From: Seison nebaliae
Taxonomy: Eukaryota; Rotifera; Pararotatoria; Seisonacea; Seisonidae
Direction: 5' to 3'
Assembly: GCA_023231475.1 (NCBI GenBank)
Contig: JALJEE010002142.1
Span: 1 to 57,328 of the forward strand
Length of the DNA: 57,328 bases
Part shown: piece by piece, positions 1 through 9,708 of the stretch
How positions within the stretch are numbered: position 1 is the first letter of the stretch
Layout: the number at the start of each line of letters is the position of its first letter
The notes under the pieces: model-generated
What the model saw: the letters and a program-made list of their open reading frames with translations, nothing else
Database searches by the model: none
What the model was told of the DNA's origin: nothing
Position numbers and translations under genes: made by a program

Positions 1-299
1 TTACAAAACAATTGTACTTCCGCAAGTTTTATTCAACGGATTGATAAACTTAATTGAAGATCCTCAATTAATAATATCATCCTTAATCTCACTCACTCTA
101 TAATTATAATCGACTTTTACGTAGGCCGACCAGCTTACATAAATAAGATAACTCGTAGCATTTTCCTTAAGTGAATACGTAGGAGTCAACAAGTATTTTT
201 CACATCATTCTATTCAATAAAATACTTTGCAGGAAGTAACATATTGGAAAAACATTTTGGAAACGCATGATGACACTCAACTAATATAAAAGTTAAGAA

Positions 300-1225
300 A
301 TCAACAGACGTACATCGTAATAATGGATGGTGTGAGAAAAGACTGCGTGAATATGAAACGGATATCTTTTTCGGATGTGGAAGTTCGAATCATTTGATTT
401 GCATTTATTATGGAGAAAATTAACTCTTCTTTGTGAGAGAAGCAGATATAAACGTTGATATAAGTGTTTAATATGATCAAACGAACGGTTTGAAATCACA
501 ATGTGGTTTGCAGAGGCCTTGACATGAGGAAACGAATTATTTCCAATACGGACATCGTTTGATTCATTCAAATTACAAAGAAGGACATCGATGACTAACT
601 TGAAAAGCCAGGAAACGAAAATTATACCTTGACGAAGAACGGAGTTAACGGAGAAAAGGTCGTTCTGCCAATTGCCGAAAACTACACGTCCGACGTATAA
701 TGCAGCAGAGGTGGTGAAGGATCATGATGATATAAATGATACAGAGTGAATGAAACGTCAACGGAATCGAATGTTTTGGAGACGTCGAGAAAAAAAAGAT
801 GAAGAGAAACGTTCTGTTCCTTGGCGCTTTATATAACTGTCAGGAAATTGATATGGTGAAGAGAAAAGAGTGTTACACGAAAGCGGAACAAGATTAGATT
901 ATCAGCCAATTTTAATACAAAAAGAGAGGTATATATTGGACGGTAAGAATTTGAAGAGGATTAATCTAAATTCAACTTCTTCATAATCGAAATATCTTTG
1001 AAGAGGAAAGAAGCGGAAGAAAAATGATATCCGGATAACGGCAAATTGATGTAGTTAACAGGACTCACAACGGAATGGTACACGTCCACATCCGCCGTTT
1101 GATTCCAACAAATCATGCAGATAAATTAGATATCATTATGATAAAAATGGGTGAAATAACTTATAAATATTGAAATAAGTTATAACATATCCACTTTGTA
1201 ATTTATTGTCGAAAGGTTCTTAATG
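300..1225 (+). mobile_element. worn retroelement remnant (family uncertain)
   Basis: Plus-strand stretches read like fragments of an old polyprotein. The clearest is near 1056-1190, where a short frame contains NRTHNGMVHVHIRRLIP, which resembles the end of an LTR-element integrase (the part ending in a V-H-I-x-R-L pattern). Another short fragment lies near 630-690. The whole region is broken many times and looks old. No terminal repeats were found. It abuts the 3' end of the peptidase-like gene at 1251. The family call is weak and rests on one motif. Confidence 0.25.
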
Positions 1226-1250
1226 GGTATTTAGAATAAATTAAATTTCA

Positions 1251-2789
1251 TCATTCTAAAGATTTGTTCTGTGAAGTTATGAATTGATGATTACTATTAT
1301 CGTTAAATTTAATTGACGTTGGAACATCTACAAGAGCGTCTCCACCTTGAAGTTTGAAAGAACATTTTTTTAATAGTTCAAATTGTTCAACAAAACTATT
1401 ATCCAAATCATCAACTGATTCGTAAGGATTTTTAAACTTTTCCATCAAGATTGCATCGATATTTTCATCAGATAACATTTCTGTAAATGTGCCTATGTCT
1501 AATATTTTAAATGCATGATGATCGTTCATTAGAAACCAACTGTTGTTCATTAAACTCAATGAGAAAGTATGCATTCCTCTTGCATTGGTTACCAGGTCTA
1601 AGAGTTCTTCATTCTTAATAAATAGATGACAAGCGGATAAGAAATAAATTTTATACCTATGAACGTAAGAAGCAACTACATCCCTGAAATGATTTGTTTT
1701 ATTTCCTCCAACTTCGACAGTCTTTTCTATGAATTTGTTAACACAATTCTGTAATTCCGAATTATTATAATATATCTTCGGAATGTCTTTAATATTTATT
1801 TCAATTTCCTTTATTAATCGAATGGAAAATGCCACCAATTGATATTGTTTCTGAATATTCTTTATTTTAAATGGAATCATCTGCTTCAAGTGGGTAATCT
1901 TGGGAACGGTGAATATATGACGAGAAAGAAAAAGGGAGAAATCTGGAACAGTTTTCTGAAGAGTTCTCCGTTCTTTAGCTTTTGTAATTGCCATGAAGAA
2001 ATTAGTAAATGTGAGTGGATGAATCCGAATATTAGGTTTAAATTTTATTGAAAAGTGAATTAATTCAGGATAAACATTTTTTTTACTTATATGTTCATGA
2101 AGAACTTCCATTACCGATAGTCCCACATCTGTCGCATAAGAGACTGTGAATGGTTTAGGTCCGAAAAGATCATATTTCATATCTTTTCCATCTACTTCCA
2201 GATTTAATACTTTAATATCATGATAATAATAATAATTAAAATCTTCTGAAATATATTCTGTATGATTCAGTATAGACATCAAATCAGTTAATAATACATG
2301 GAACCGTCGAAAAGATTGTTTATATGTAGCCAATTGTCTTCTTATTATACCATAAGGATCTTCTTCGATAAAACATACCTCGTTATCTGGATCATTATTT
2401 TCGTATGCTTTCATTATACAATAATCTCCCACAACCCCGTACTGACTCTTATATGTTTTATTCCGATAAGTTGAAATAACACCCATCTTTAACACATCAG
2501 ATACACTCAGGTTGAATTGTGGTAATTGAATATTCCCTCCTCGAATATAATCCTTAACCTTATCCATTTCATCATAAAAATTTTCTGCGTGACGTTCATG
2601 TTTGCATTTGATTACATCGCGTAATATTCGAGTTGACATTATCATGCCCAGTAAAACATTAGTTCCGCAGACACCTAATTTCTTGTCGTTAAGATAACCA
2701 GCGACTTTTACAGACGAATTGTCTCCCATCTCGTTTAAATAGGTCCATCTACTTCGCATCCGTCCTATTTTGTAAGTTTTTGCGTTCAT
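1251..2789 (-). CDS. peptidase-like protein A (USP-like Cys and His boxes), single exon
   Basis: A 512-residue intronless gene of a family I do not recognise by name. It is a close paralogue of the gene at 7641-9131. I chose the ATG at 2789, not the in-frame one at 2807, because the first 22 residues then align without gaps to the paralogue. Near the N-terminus is LGVCGTNVLLG with Cys41. Near residue 420 is GMHTFSLSL followed by NSWFLMND. The order Cys, then His, then Asn/Asp, with W before the acidic residue, resembles the Cys and His boxes of ubiquitin-specific peptidases (family C19), but the other C19 landmarks are not clear. If that reading is right, it would be a deubiquitinase-like enzyme. 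No signal peptide or membrane segment is seen. It lies between a retroelement remnant and a MULE scrap. That it is a gene is secure; its function is not. Confidence 0.8.
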   Translation of the reverse strand: MNAKTYKIGRMRSRWTYLNEMGDNSSVKVAGYLNDKKLGVCGTNVLLGMIMSTRILRDVIKCKHERHAENFYDEMDKVKDYIRGGNIQLPQFNLSVSDVLKMGVISTYRNKTYKSQYGVVGDYCIMKAYENNDPDNEVCFIEEDPYGIIRRQLATYKQSFRRFHVLLTDLMSILNHTEYISEDFNYYYYHDIKVLNLEVDGKDMKYDLFGPKPFTVSYATDVGLSVMEVLHEHISKKNVYPELIHFSIKFKPNIRIHPLTFTNFFMAITKAKERRTLQKTVPDFSLFLSRHIFTVPKITHLKQMIPFKIKNIQKQYQLVAFSIRLIKEIEINIKDIPKIYYNNSELQNCVNKFIEKTVEVGGNKTNHFRDVVASYVHRYKIYFLSACHLFIKNEELLDLVTNARGMHTFSLSLMNNSWFLMNDHHAFKILDIGTFTEMLSDENIDAILMEKFKNPYESVDDLDNSFVEQFELLKKCSFKLQGGDALVDVPTSIKFNDNSNHQFITSQNKSLE

Positions 2790-3045
2790 TCCGGAAAAGT
2801 AAATCAAAATAAAAACAAAAAAAAATTTAATTAACTGTTTACCTTATTCCTTAAAATTCCATATAACCTACCATCAATCTATTTTTTCCTACATCATATG
2901 AGGATTATGAGAAATTAGAAATATAGATATACGTATATAGATAGGATAATAAAACAATATTTTTCTTATTGAAAATATTTATCTAAATATTTTTTACTTT
3001 TGATTATTTGATATTATTAACTATTTACTCCTTTTGTTTTTTTCT

Positions 3046-3310
3046 CCAAAAAAGGACACTTCTACGCTTTTCATTCGGACAGTTCTACTCGTTTTTTGGA
3101 CAATTACGCACATTTCTACTGCTTTTTCTCTAATATAGGACACTTCTACGCCTTTTTCTTACAAATTAGGACAATTCTACGCCTTTTTTACAAATCAGGA
3201 CAGTTCTACACTTTTAATAACGTAATCAATGTCTCTTTAAAATTTTTTCGAACATTTTTATTCTTTCCTTAACAAAACTTTTCGGACACTTTTACAAAGT
3301 TTGTTTTACT
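3046..3310. repeat. minisatellite 1, about 30-base unit GGACAGTTCTACGC + T-rich spacer
   Basis: About seven imperfect copies of a unit that begins GGACA(C/G)TTCTAC and continues with a T-rich run, often ending TTACAAATT. Copies start near 3053, 3078, 3148, 3170 and 3200, with a more diverged one near 3285. The array lies 5' of the peptidase-like gene A and just downstream of the MULE fragment. It is related to the array at 55813-56250. Confidence 0.8.
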
Positions 3311-3397
3311 ATACTAATGGAAGTTTGTTCTCAAATGAAATATTTATTTATTGATAATGAAAGAAGGTAAAGAAAAAAAAATATGAAAATTATTTTT

Positions 3398-3681
3398 CTA
3401 AAATTCCGTCGATATCGTTGATACTAGCGATTCGTTTTTCTTAATTTCCGACTTTTTTTTTCGCTTTTTTTCACCGCTTAGAAATAAATTCAACTGAAGT
3501 TTCTCATAATTAAAGTATTTGATTAGAGAGTTTTCGAAAATTGGTAGCGAAGGTCTGTCTAACGGAATTAGATACTTCAGTCCGTTATTTTTACCTTCAA
3601 CCAAATTATTGGTTCGTGGAAGGTTACTAATCGTTCGATTATGATTATTCCACAACTTAGGTGGAAATTTTGAATTATGGT
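3398..3681 (-). mobile_element. fragment of a MULE-type DNA transposase (C-terminal part)
   Basis: The minus strand reads FPPKLWNNHNRTISNLPRTN, followed at once by NLVEGKNNGL and later by an F-x7-KYFNYEK stretch. The pattern F-P-x-x-L-W, then L-P-R-T-N-N-x-V-E-G, is the hallmark of the region after the catalytic core in animal MULE/FLYWCH-type transposases, where the usual next residues are W-H. The catalytic DDE region is not present, so this is a scrap about 90 codons long. No terminal inverted repeats were recognised, although the minisatellite lies just beyond its 3' end. Confidence 0.65.
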
Positions 3682-4388
3682 GGATAACCTAGTATGCAAT
3701 TAGACGCAAAATAAGCGCTATTTTTGAAGCATTTGAGGGCTTAAAAAAATGCGTTGTTTAGATAACCTCTAATTTGTAGGTCTATTTAGAGCTTGAGAAA
3801 AACATATTGCTTAGCGTCTAAAAAGAGTCGAAAAAGAGTAATAGAGCTCTAAATCACCTTGTATTAAAGCTCTATTAATTATATCTTATTAGAATTAAAG
3901 TAAAAGAGCCTGCTGTGAGGGCTTAAATTGATCTTCTCGAATTTAGCAAGATTCATTGTTGGTTCCCCAACGAACTCATCATTTCAATAAGTAATTTATA
4001 AAGAATAACCACAAAAAAATATCATGAATCCAGAACTAACATAAAAATTAATTTGAAAATTCTACTTAAATTCTTTCTTTTTCTTATTGATAATAAATTT
4101 CTTAAAATCTTTATGTTGGAACACAACTGATTGAACTGATGGGGTATAGATTCCATCAAACTTTTACATTCAAAATCTATCTTAAATTAATAAAAAAACT
4201 TGATTTTTCACATAGAAATTGTTTGATGTCTTTAATGGAAATCTATTCGCGTATATTCAGAAACTTTCGATTTCATCTTGCAATAACGAAATTTTATTTA
4301 TAGGATCATATAATAATGATTATAGTGAACATGAACGTAATAAATGTAATTTCTTCTTCATTTTTGTGATGATAAAAACTGTAATGTT
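3682..4388. other. intergenic, no gene seen
   Basis: AT-rich sequence between the MULE scrap and the 3' end of ISY1. There are several scattered copies of short words such as AGAGCTCTAAAT and AGAGCTTGAG around 3790-3910, which may be an old repeat. I see no coding potential. The last part is the likely ISY1 3' untranslated region. Confidence 0.5.
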
Positions 4389-5367
4389 TTATTTACTGAA
4401 TTCTCGAAGCAAATCCTCTTTCTTCTTTTTCAGTAACAATTTTTCGATTTCTTCTTCTGAGGGAATATTAATATGAGATCTTAAACGACAATCTTCTGAC
4501 GAGTCAACCATCATTTGATCAACAAAATCATTTTCATCCAAATTATGTTCTCGTCTCCATTTTCTAATTTCATCATTCCTTAACTCTTCTTCTCGCTTCT
4601 TCTCTATTGGCACTATAACTCCGTCTTCTTCATCTAAAGCTCCATAATAATTAATACCAATACTTTGTTGGATTTGCATTCGACTCTTTTTCTTTCTTCT
4701 CGTAGCAACATTATTCATTAATAAATCCTTCACACCTGGTAAATTTTTTGCTTCCCCAAAATATCTGAAACATATTTTGATTTTGAATTCGAAATAATAA
4801 AATCATTTAAACTTATATCCACGCGTTCCACTAATTTCTTGTCCATCGTTATCGATTACATTCGGAGTTAATTTCTAAAAAGATTTAATTTTAAAAAGAA
4901 ACTGACATAAAAATAATTATGAAACTGAATAATCGGGTCCACCTAAAAAAACGATTTGTAATTCCCATCGATATTTTTCCTGCAATAATTGATTAATTTC
5001 GTCATTTAAGTCACGAATCTTATATTCTCCCAATCCGGCTAATTAAATTATAGAGAATAAATTAAAGATAATTAAAAAAAACCATTTTGAATTTGAGCAA
5101 CTTTTTTCGCGACCTGTCCCACAATTTGCCGTCTCCATTTTTCAGCTTTCTTCACATTAGTTTCCATTGTGGCATCTGTTGGACGTTTCTCCTAGAAGGA
5201 AGTTTAAAAGGAAACAAACTAGCAATGGAAAAAGAACCAGAACAATTTTCCCACGTTCCTCTTCCAATTTTTTTGCTCTCCATCGTGCTAAAGCAGTTCT
5301 TAAATTAACATAATATTTAACATAAATAAAACCAATCTAACACTGCCTTTTCAGAATTTCGAGCCAT
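4389..5367 (-). CDS. ISY1: pre-mRNA splicing factor ISY1
   Basis: A spliceosome protein of the intron-binding complex, which also includes Aquarius, XAB2/SYF1, CCDC16 and PPIE; it enters with the NineTeen complex and is present through catalysis. Six exons join in frame: 5367-5342, 5298-5244, 5191-5083, 5038-4926, 4874-4813 and 4764-4389, giving 246 residues (the human protein has 285). The start MARNSEKAV matches the family N-terminus. Further signature blocks are [72 protein letters not shown] and [12 protein letters not shown]. The acidic stretch between the last two is shorter than in human ISY1. All five introns are 43-51 bases long and begin GTT. AQR, a partner, lies 40 kb away in this window. 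Confidence 0.95.
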
Positions 5368-5654
5368 CGTACAAAACGTATGTTAATATGGAGGAAAATT
5401 CTACGATTTTCCTTCTGCCTAATTTTCAAAATTCTTCTTCAAGTTTTTATTTCATAATCGAATTATTGTTATTTTCTTGACTTTTTCATCGTTCAAAAAT
5501 TTCTCCAAGTTTAATTATTAATATTTATTCTCTTTTCTTTCCAATCTCAGACTTGTAAAGTTGTATAATTGGGAGAGAAAATTAATAAAATTAAAATTTA
5601 TAATTCAAAATATAGTTTTCTCTATGCAAATTATATATATATTAAAATTTTCTC

Positions 5655-7304
5655 TTAAGTATCCATTGAAAATAATTTATGGATTCTTAACCACAATGAT
5701 TCATATGTTTGGACATTACGAAGTATTTGTGCTAGTTGTCCAAGAATTGGCCAGTGAATTGTTTTAGACATTTTATCATATAAAGCTCGTTTAACTCGAT
5801 CATAATACATGGGATTCCTTATTAAATGTATCATATAATAACAAATTCCCATTTCTGATTTACTCTTTTCTAATGGTCCAACTACTTCTCGAATTATCAT
5901 AATCCAAAAAGTACATAAATCGACGATTTGTGGTGAACTCATCAATTGGTTCTTATGAACTGTCCATCGACCTAATACTCTTTTTGAAGTAGGCAATCGA
6001 TCTTTCAGAAGGTGTCGATTATAAATTAGGAGAAATACATCGTAAGGTGTATTCATCATCTGAACAATTTTATGACCGAAATCTATCAAATGAGGAAATT
6101 CATTACCATAATCCGAGAGTGGTGTGACGATAATATTCGATTCAGATACCTGACCATGATATGTGGTATATGTCAGTGGTTGAAGCAACTAAGAATTGGT
6201 TTATATGAGTTTTATAATAAATTTAAAACTTTTTCTTCCATTATTGCAAAATGATTAAATGTAAAATGAAGAACTTGTAATTGTTTCAATACCAAAATAA
6301 TAAATCGAATACTCTTCTTAAATACGTCCTTATCATTCGGATGAAGGAAGAATGATGAACGTGAATTCTTTCGAATTACACTCAAATTCCGTCCTCTTAT
6401 GTCATCCATTAATAAACAGTACGAGCCTTGTCCATCAATAAATCTTTCTCCTAATAAATTTCTATGAAACTTCATTCCAAGCATTCATTCCTAACTTTCA
6501 TAGAACTTGAAATGACTTTTGGTTGTACTTTCTGTTATTTCTAAAAGTCTCAATGTATTAAAGAATGTTCCATATGCCAAAAGTGCATTCAACTGTAATA
6601 TAAATTTACTTGCTCTAGTATATACTTAAACGAAAAGAAATTTATATTATTTATCTATAACATAAATGAAACCTTTGAGAACAAAATTTTGATGAAATCG
6701 TTCGACAACATAAACTTGCGAATCTCCTCCTTCTTTCAAACTAAACTATATTCAACAATGCGATGAGACTGAAAGTTCTCATATAAAATAGAACTTTGAA
6801 ATCAAATTTTCTATACGCAGCATGTTTACTTCGAGTACGTCGTTCCGAATGACAAGATGATGTACTTAATAAATTACTAGGCTTTATTACAACAGGTATC
6901 TCCCTATCTACGTCGAAATATTGGTTAGTTTCATTAATTAATAGGGCGGTTTGGTTGAATTTGATGAGAATTGGATTCTTGTCGAAATTGACATTCAACT
7001 TAAGTAATGGAAAGAAACGTCTTGCAAACATTTTCGCTGCATGAACCAAATCTGTCTTAAATTTATCATATCGATTATTATTATAAATTTCATCGGGAAA
7101 CTATGATAAATGTTAATAAATAAATTCAAGAATCGACTTCTAACAAATGCCCTATCCACATAATCATCACTAATTACTAGACCATTTCATCAAAAATAAA
7201 TTTATTAATGAATAATTTGAAATTAAACTTGGTAGCACGAGAGTATAAATTTGAATAAATTGAATTGAGATCACAAGAACGAGTAAATTAAAAACCAGAC
7301 TCAT
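5655..7304 (-). CDS. secreted or membrane-anchored protein-kinase-like protein, probable pseudokinase
   Basis: A multi-exon gene starting with a hydrophobic leader (MSLVFNLLVLVISIQFIQIY), so the product enters the secretory pathway. Later exons show a degenerate kinase fold: GGDSQVYVV with a downstream FVLK (glycine loop and ATP-site Lys, about 6740-6680), SYCLLMDDIRGRNL (hinge region, about 6430-6385), HGQVSESNIIV (position of the catalytic loop H-R-D-L-K-P-x-N, about 6160) and HLIDFG (metal-binding DFG, about 6085). The catalytic Asp is replaced by Gln and the loop Lys by Ser, so phosphotransfer is unlikely unless chemistry differs. I could not join every exon in frame between about 6600 and 6480, so a small exon may be missing or the gene may be damaged there. 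I cannot place it in a named family; FAM20, FAM69/DIPK and POMK-like secreted kinases are the natural comparison. It shares a short divergent spacer with the gene at 7641. Confidence 0.6.
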
Positions 7305-7640
7305 TTTGAAAAAAGGAAAAAATAAAATTAAAATTGAAAAATTGAAATTGCCAAATGAATTTTTTTTCTAAAATAAGGTTTTGGGAACAATTCGTTGGAG
7401 ATACATTGTAATCTCATATGATAATCTTGTTAAATTCTAATCAAGATGATAAACCTGTGATGAAAAATATTTGACTAATCTTCAATTTTTGTTTTCTGAT
7501 TAAGTACATTCTTTCATGATGTATTGTGATAAATATTTTTCGGTGATGTTTTAGTGAAATGAACCAAACATTTTTTTCGACAAACTTCTTTCTTTTTAGT
7601 ATTTTTCGTTTTCTATATTAAAAACATTGTCATCATAACG
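7305..7640. promoter_or_regulatory. divergent intergenic spacer (336 bases)
   Basis: This spacer separates the start of the kinase-like gene (leftward) from the start of peptidase-like gene B (rightward), so it must hold both promoters and 5' leaders. It is very AT-rich. I could not pick out a convincing TATA box or initiator. Confidence 0.4.
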
Positions 7641-9131
7641 ATGGATATCGAACTTTATAAATCAAGTTTGATGTTTGAAAGATGGAACATGTTAAACATA
7701 ATGGCGAATACTTCGAATAATTTGGTTGCTGGTTATCATAATCATCAATATTTGGGTGTTTGTGGTACAAATGTTTTATTGGGTTTGATAATGTCTAGTA
7801 AAATATTAATAAGCATAATCCAATGTAAACATAGATGTTGTGAAGATAATTTTTATGAAGAAATGAACCACGTTAGGAATTATATTATGGAACGGAGTCT
7901 AAAATTGCCACAACTCGATATTTGTGTATCTGATGTGTTAATGACAGGTATCAGTTCAATTTACAAGAATAAAACATATAAAAGTCCATATGGAGTTGTA
8001 GGTGATTATTGCATTATGAAAGTTTTTAAGAAACATAATCATAGTTTTCCTTTTGATGAAGAGGAACCATATGATCTACTAAAGAGAGAACTGACGATAT
8101 CAATGGAAACTCAAATACGATTCCACGCTTTAATCAACAATTTGTTCTCAACGAATTATAGTCAATATGCGTCCCAACATTTTAGTTACTACTACTACAA
8201 TGAAATAAGACTATTAAATCTGGAAATAATTGCGAAAAATATTCTTTATGATATATTTGAACCTAAACCGTTTACTAAATATTATAAATATGATATTGGA
8301 GAGTATGTGATGGACGTACTAGCCAAAAAATTATCTGAAAACAAAATCTATCCAAATTTAATTCTTTTTTCAATTTACGAAAATCCAAATGTAAGGATCC
8401 ATCCATTTACCTTTAGGTATTTCGTTAAATTAATTGAAGAAACTTATGATCAGGGTATTCTAGAAAAAACATATGCGGTTTTTCCATTTTTTTTTTACCG
8501 GGTTTTATTTACCGTTCCGAAGATCGATGGTTCTAAGCAAATGATTCCTTTTAAAATAGGAAAAAAGGAAGAAATTTATCAACTGAAAGCATTGTCCATC
8601 CGATTAAGATTGGAGGTTATCATATATTCAGATAATATTCCTGAGATATGTGAAGATAAACCACAATTACGCAATTGTATAACGAAATTCATTGAAAAGG
8701 TAAATGAAGCAGCTAGAAATAGAACGGCTGAGATGAGAAAGATAATTTCCTCCTATATTAATAATAATACAGTTGTAATTCGTTCAGTATGTAATGCGCT
8801 CTTGGAAGGTAGAACAGCTTATGATATGGCAGCAGCAAACCCAGGAATGCATACCTTCTCGCTTAGTCTATTGAATGACAGTTGGTTCCTGATGAATGAT
8901 ATGCATTCGTTTAAAATATTAGACATAGAGACTTTTACAGAAATATTATCGGATGAAAGTGTTGATGGAATCTTGCTTGAAAAGACGGAAAATTCTTTTG
9001 AATCCAATCGTGATTCGGAAAATCATTTATCAGAAGGAGATTATCGTTCTTTACGATCTCTAACAGTGAACGAAGAAACAACTACTCTGTCCGTTAATTC
9101 AAAGGGGCATTATAAACCTAATGCTTCATAA
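7641..9131 (+). CDS. peptidase-like protein B (USP-like Cys and His boxes), single exon
   Basis: A 496-residue intronless gene paralogous to the one at 1251-2789 and pointing the other way. Over residues 30-128 the two proteins are about 60 percent identical by eye. The most conserved parts are the Cys41 block (LGVCGTNVLLG), NKTYKSPYGVVGDYCIMK, and the His block near the C-terminus: GMHTFSLSLLNDSWFLMND, with His404 and Asp420, followed by FKILDIETFTEILSD. The Cys-His-Asn/Asp order and the W-x3-N-D spacing suggest a papain-fold peptidase similar to ubiquitin-specific peptidases; this is inference. The C-terminal 45 residues are Ser/Thr-rich and not shared. No leader peptide or membrane segment is seen. 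A truncated LINE lies 0.6 kb downstream. Confidence 0.8.
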   Translation: MDIELYKSSLMFERWNMLNIMANTSNNLVAGYHNHQYLGVCGTNVLLGLIMSSKILISIIQCKHRCCEDNFYEEMNHVRNYIMERSLKLPQLDICVSDVLMTGISSIYKNKTYKSPYGVVGDYCIMKVFKKHNHSFPFDEEEPYDLLKRELTISMETQIRFHALINNLFSTNYSQYASQHFSYYYYNEIRLLNLEIIAKNILYDIFEPKPFTKYYKYDIGEYVMDVLAKKLSENKIYPNLILFSIYENPNVRIHPFTFRYFVKLIEETYDQGILEKTYAVFPFFFYRVLFTVPKIDGSKQMIPFKIGKKEEIYQLKALSIRLRLEVIIYSDNIPEICEDKPQLRNCITKFIEKVNEAARNRTAEMRKIISSYINNNTVVIRSVCNALLEGRTAYDMAAANPGMHTFSLSLLNDSWFLMNDMHSFKILDIETFTEILSDESVDGILLEKTENSFESNRDSENHLSEGDYRSLRSLTVNEETTTLSVNSKGHYKPNAS

Positions 9132-9708
9132 CTTGTCTGTCTTGAGGTCCGCAATTTTATCCGATAGGTTACTGTATGAAACATCAAAGAGAATAAGAGT
9201 AATATATGTTTCTTTATATGAATAATATAATTACAATAAAAACTTCTGACACTTTTGAGGTGTCATAAAATAGATCAGGCCATCTCTGCCCATCAATCGA
9301 CTTCTGCCTAATTAGGTACTCTTCTTTTTTTATTGTTGGAGTGGGCAATTTTTGGATGAGACTAATTTTACGACGAAGAAAATTAATAAATTTTCAAATT
9401 AATTTCGTCTTCTTAATTATTTCACCCATTTCGTCTAAAAAAGAATGAAGTCAACCCACCATTTTCATGTAACTAACCGAAGCTTTATTTTTTTAAAAAC
9501 TTAAACAGTAATTCGTAATTTTTAGTATAATTTGATATTTGAGATATCATTTAAATATTAAGATACGAAAAATGATGTTTCCCAATCCATTAACCACTAA
9601 CTACTTTAAAAGGAAATTTTTAAAATTTTAGGGATTCACCAAAAAGTCTTTAAAAAACTATGAATTGTTTTAATCAAAATCAATCATTCTGAACATTTTA
9701 AATTGTCA
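9132..9708. other. intergenic, no gene seen
   Basis: The 3' flank of peptidase-like gene B, with an AATAAA-like site near 9235, followed by AT-rich sequence with no reading frame I would support. Confidence 0.5.

Noticed and set aside
1251-2789. peptidase-like gene considered as an adenovirus-type or Ulp1-type protease of a mobile element
   Set aside because: Those proteases have the order His, Asp, Cys; here Cys comes first and His last, which fits the papain and USP order.
3046-3310. regular repeats considered as a CRISPR array
   Set aside because: The units are imperfect, spacers are not unique sequence, and the DNA is clearly eukaryotic; a minisatellite explains it.
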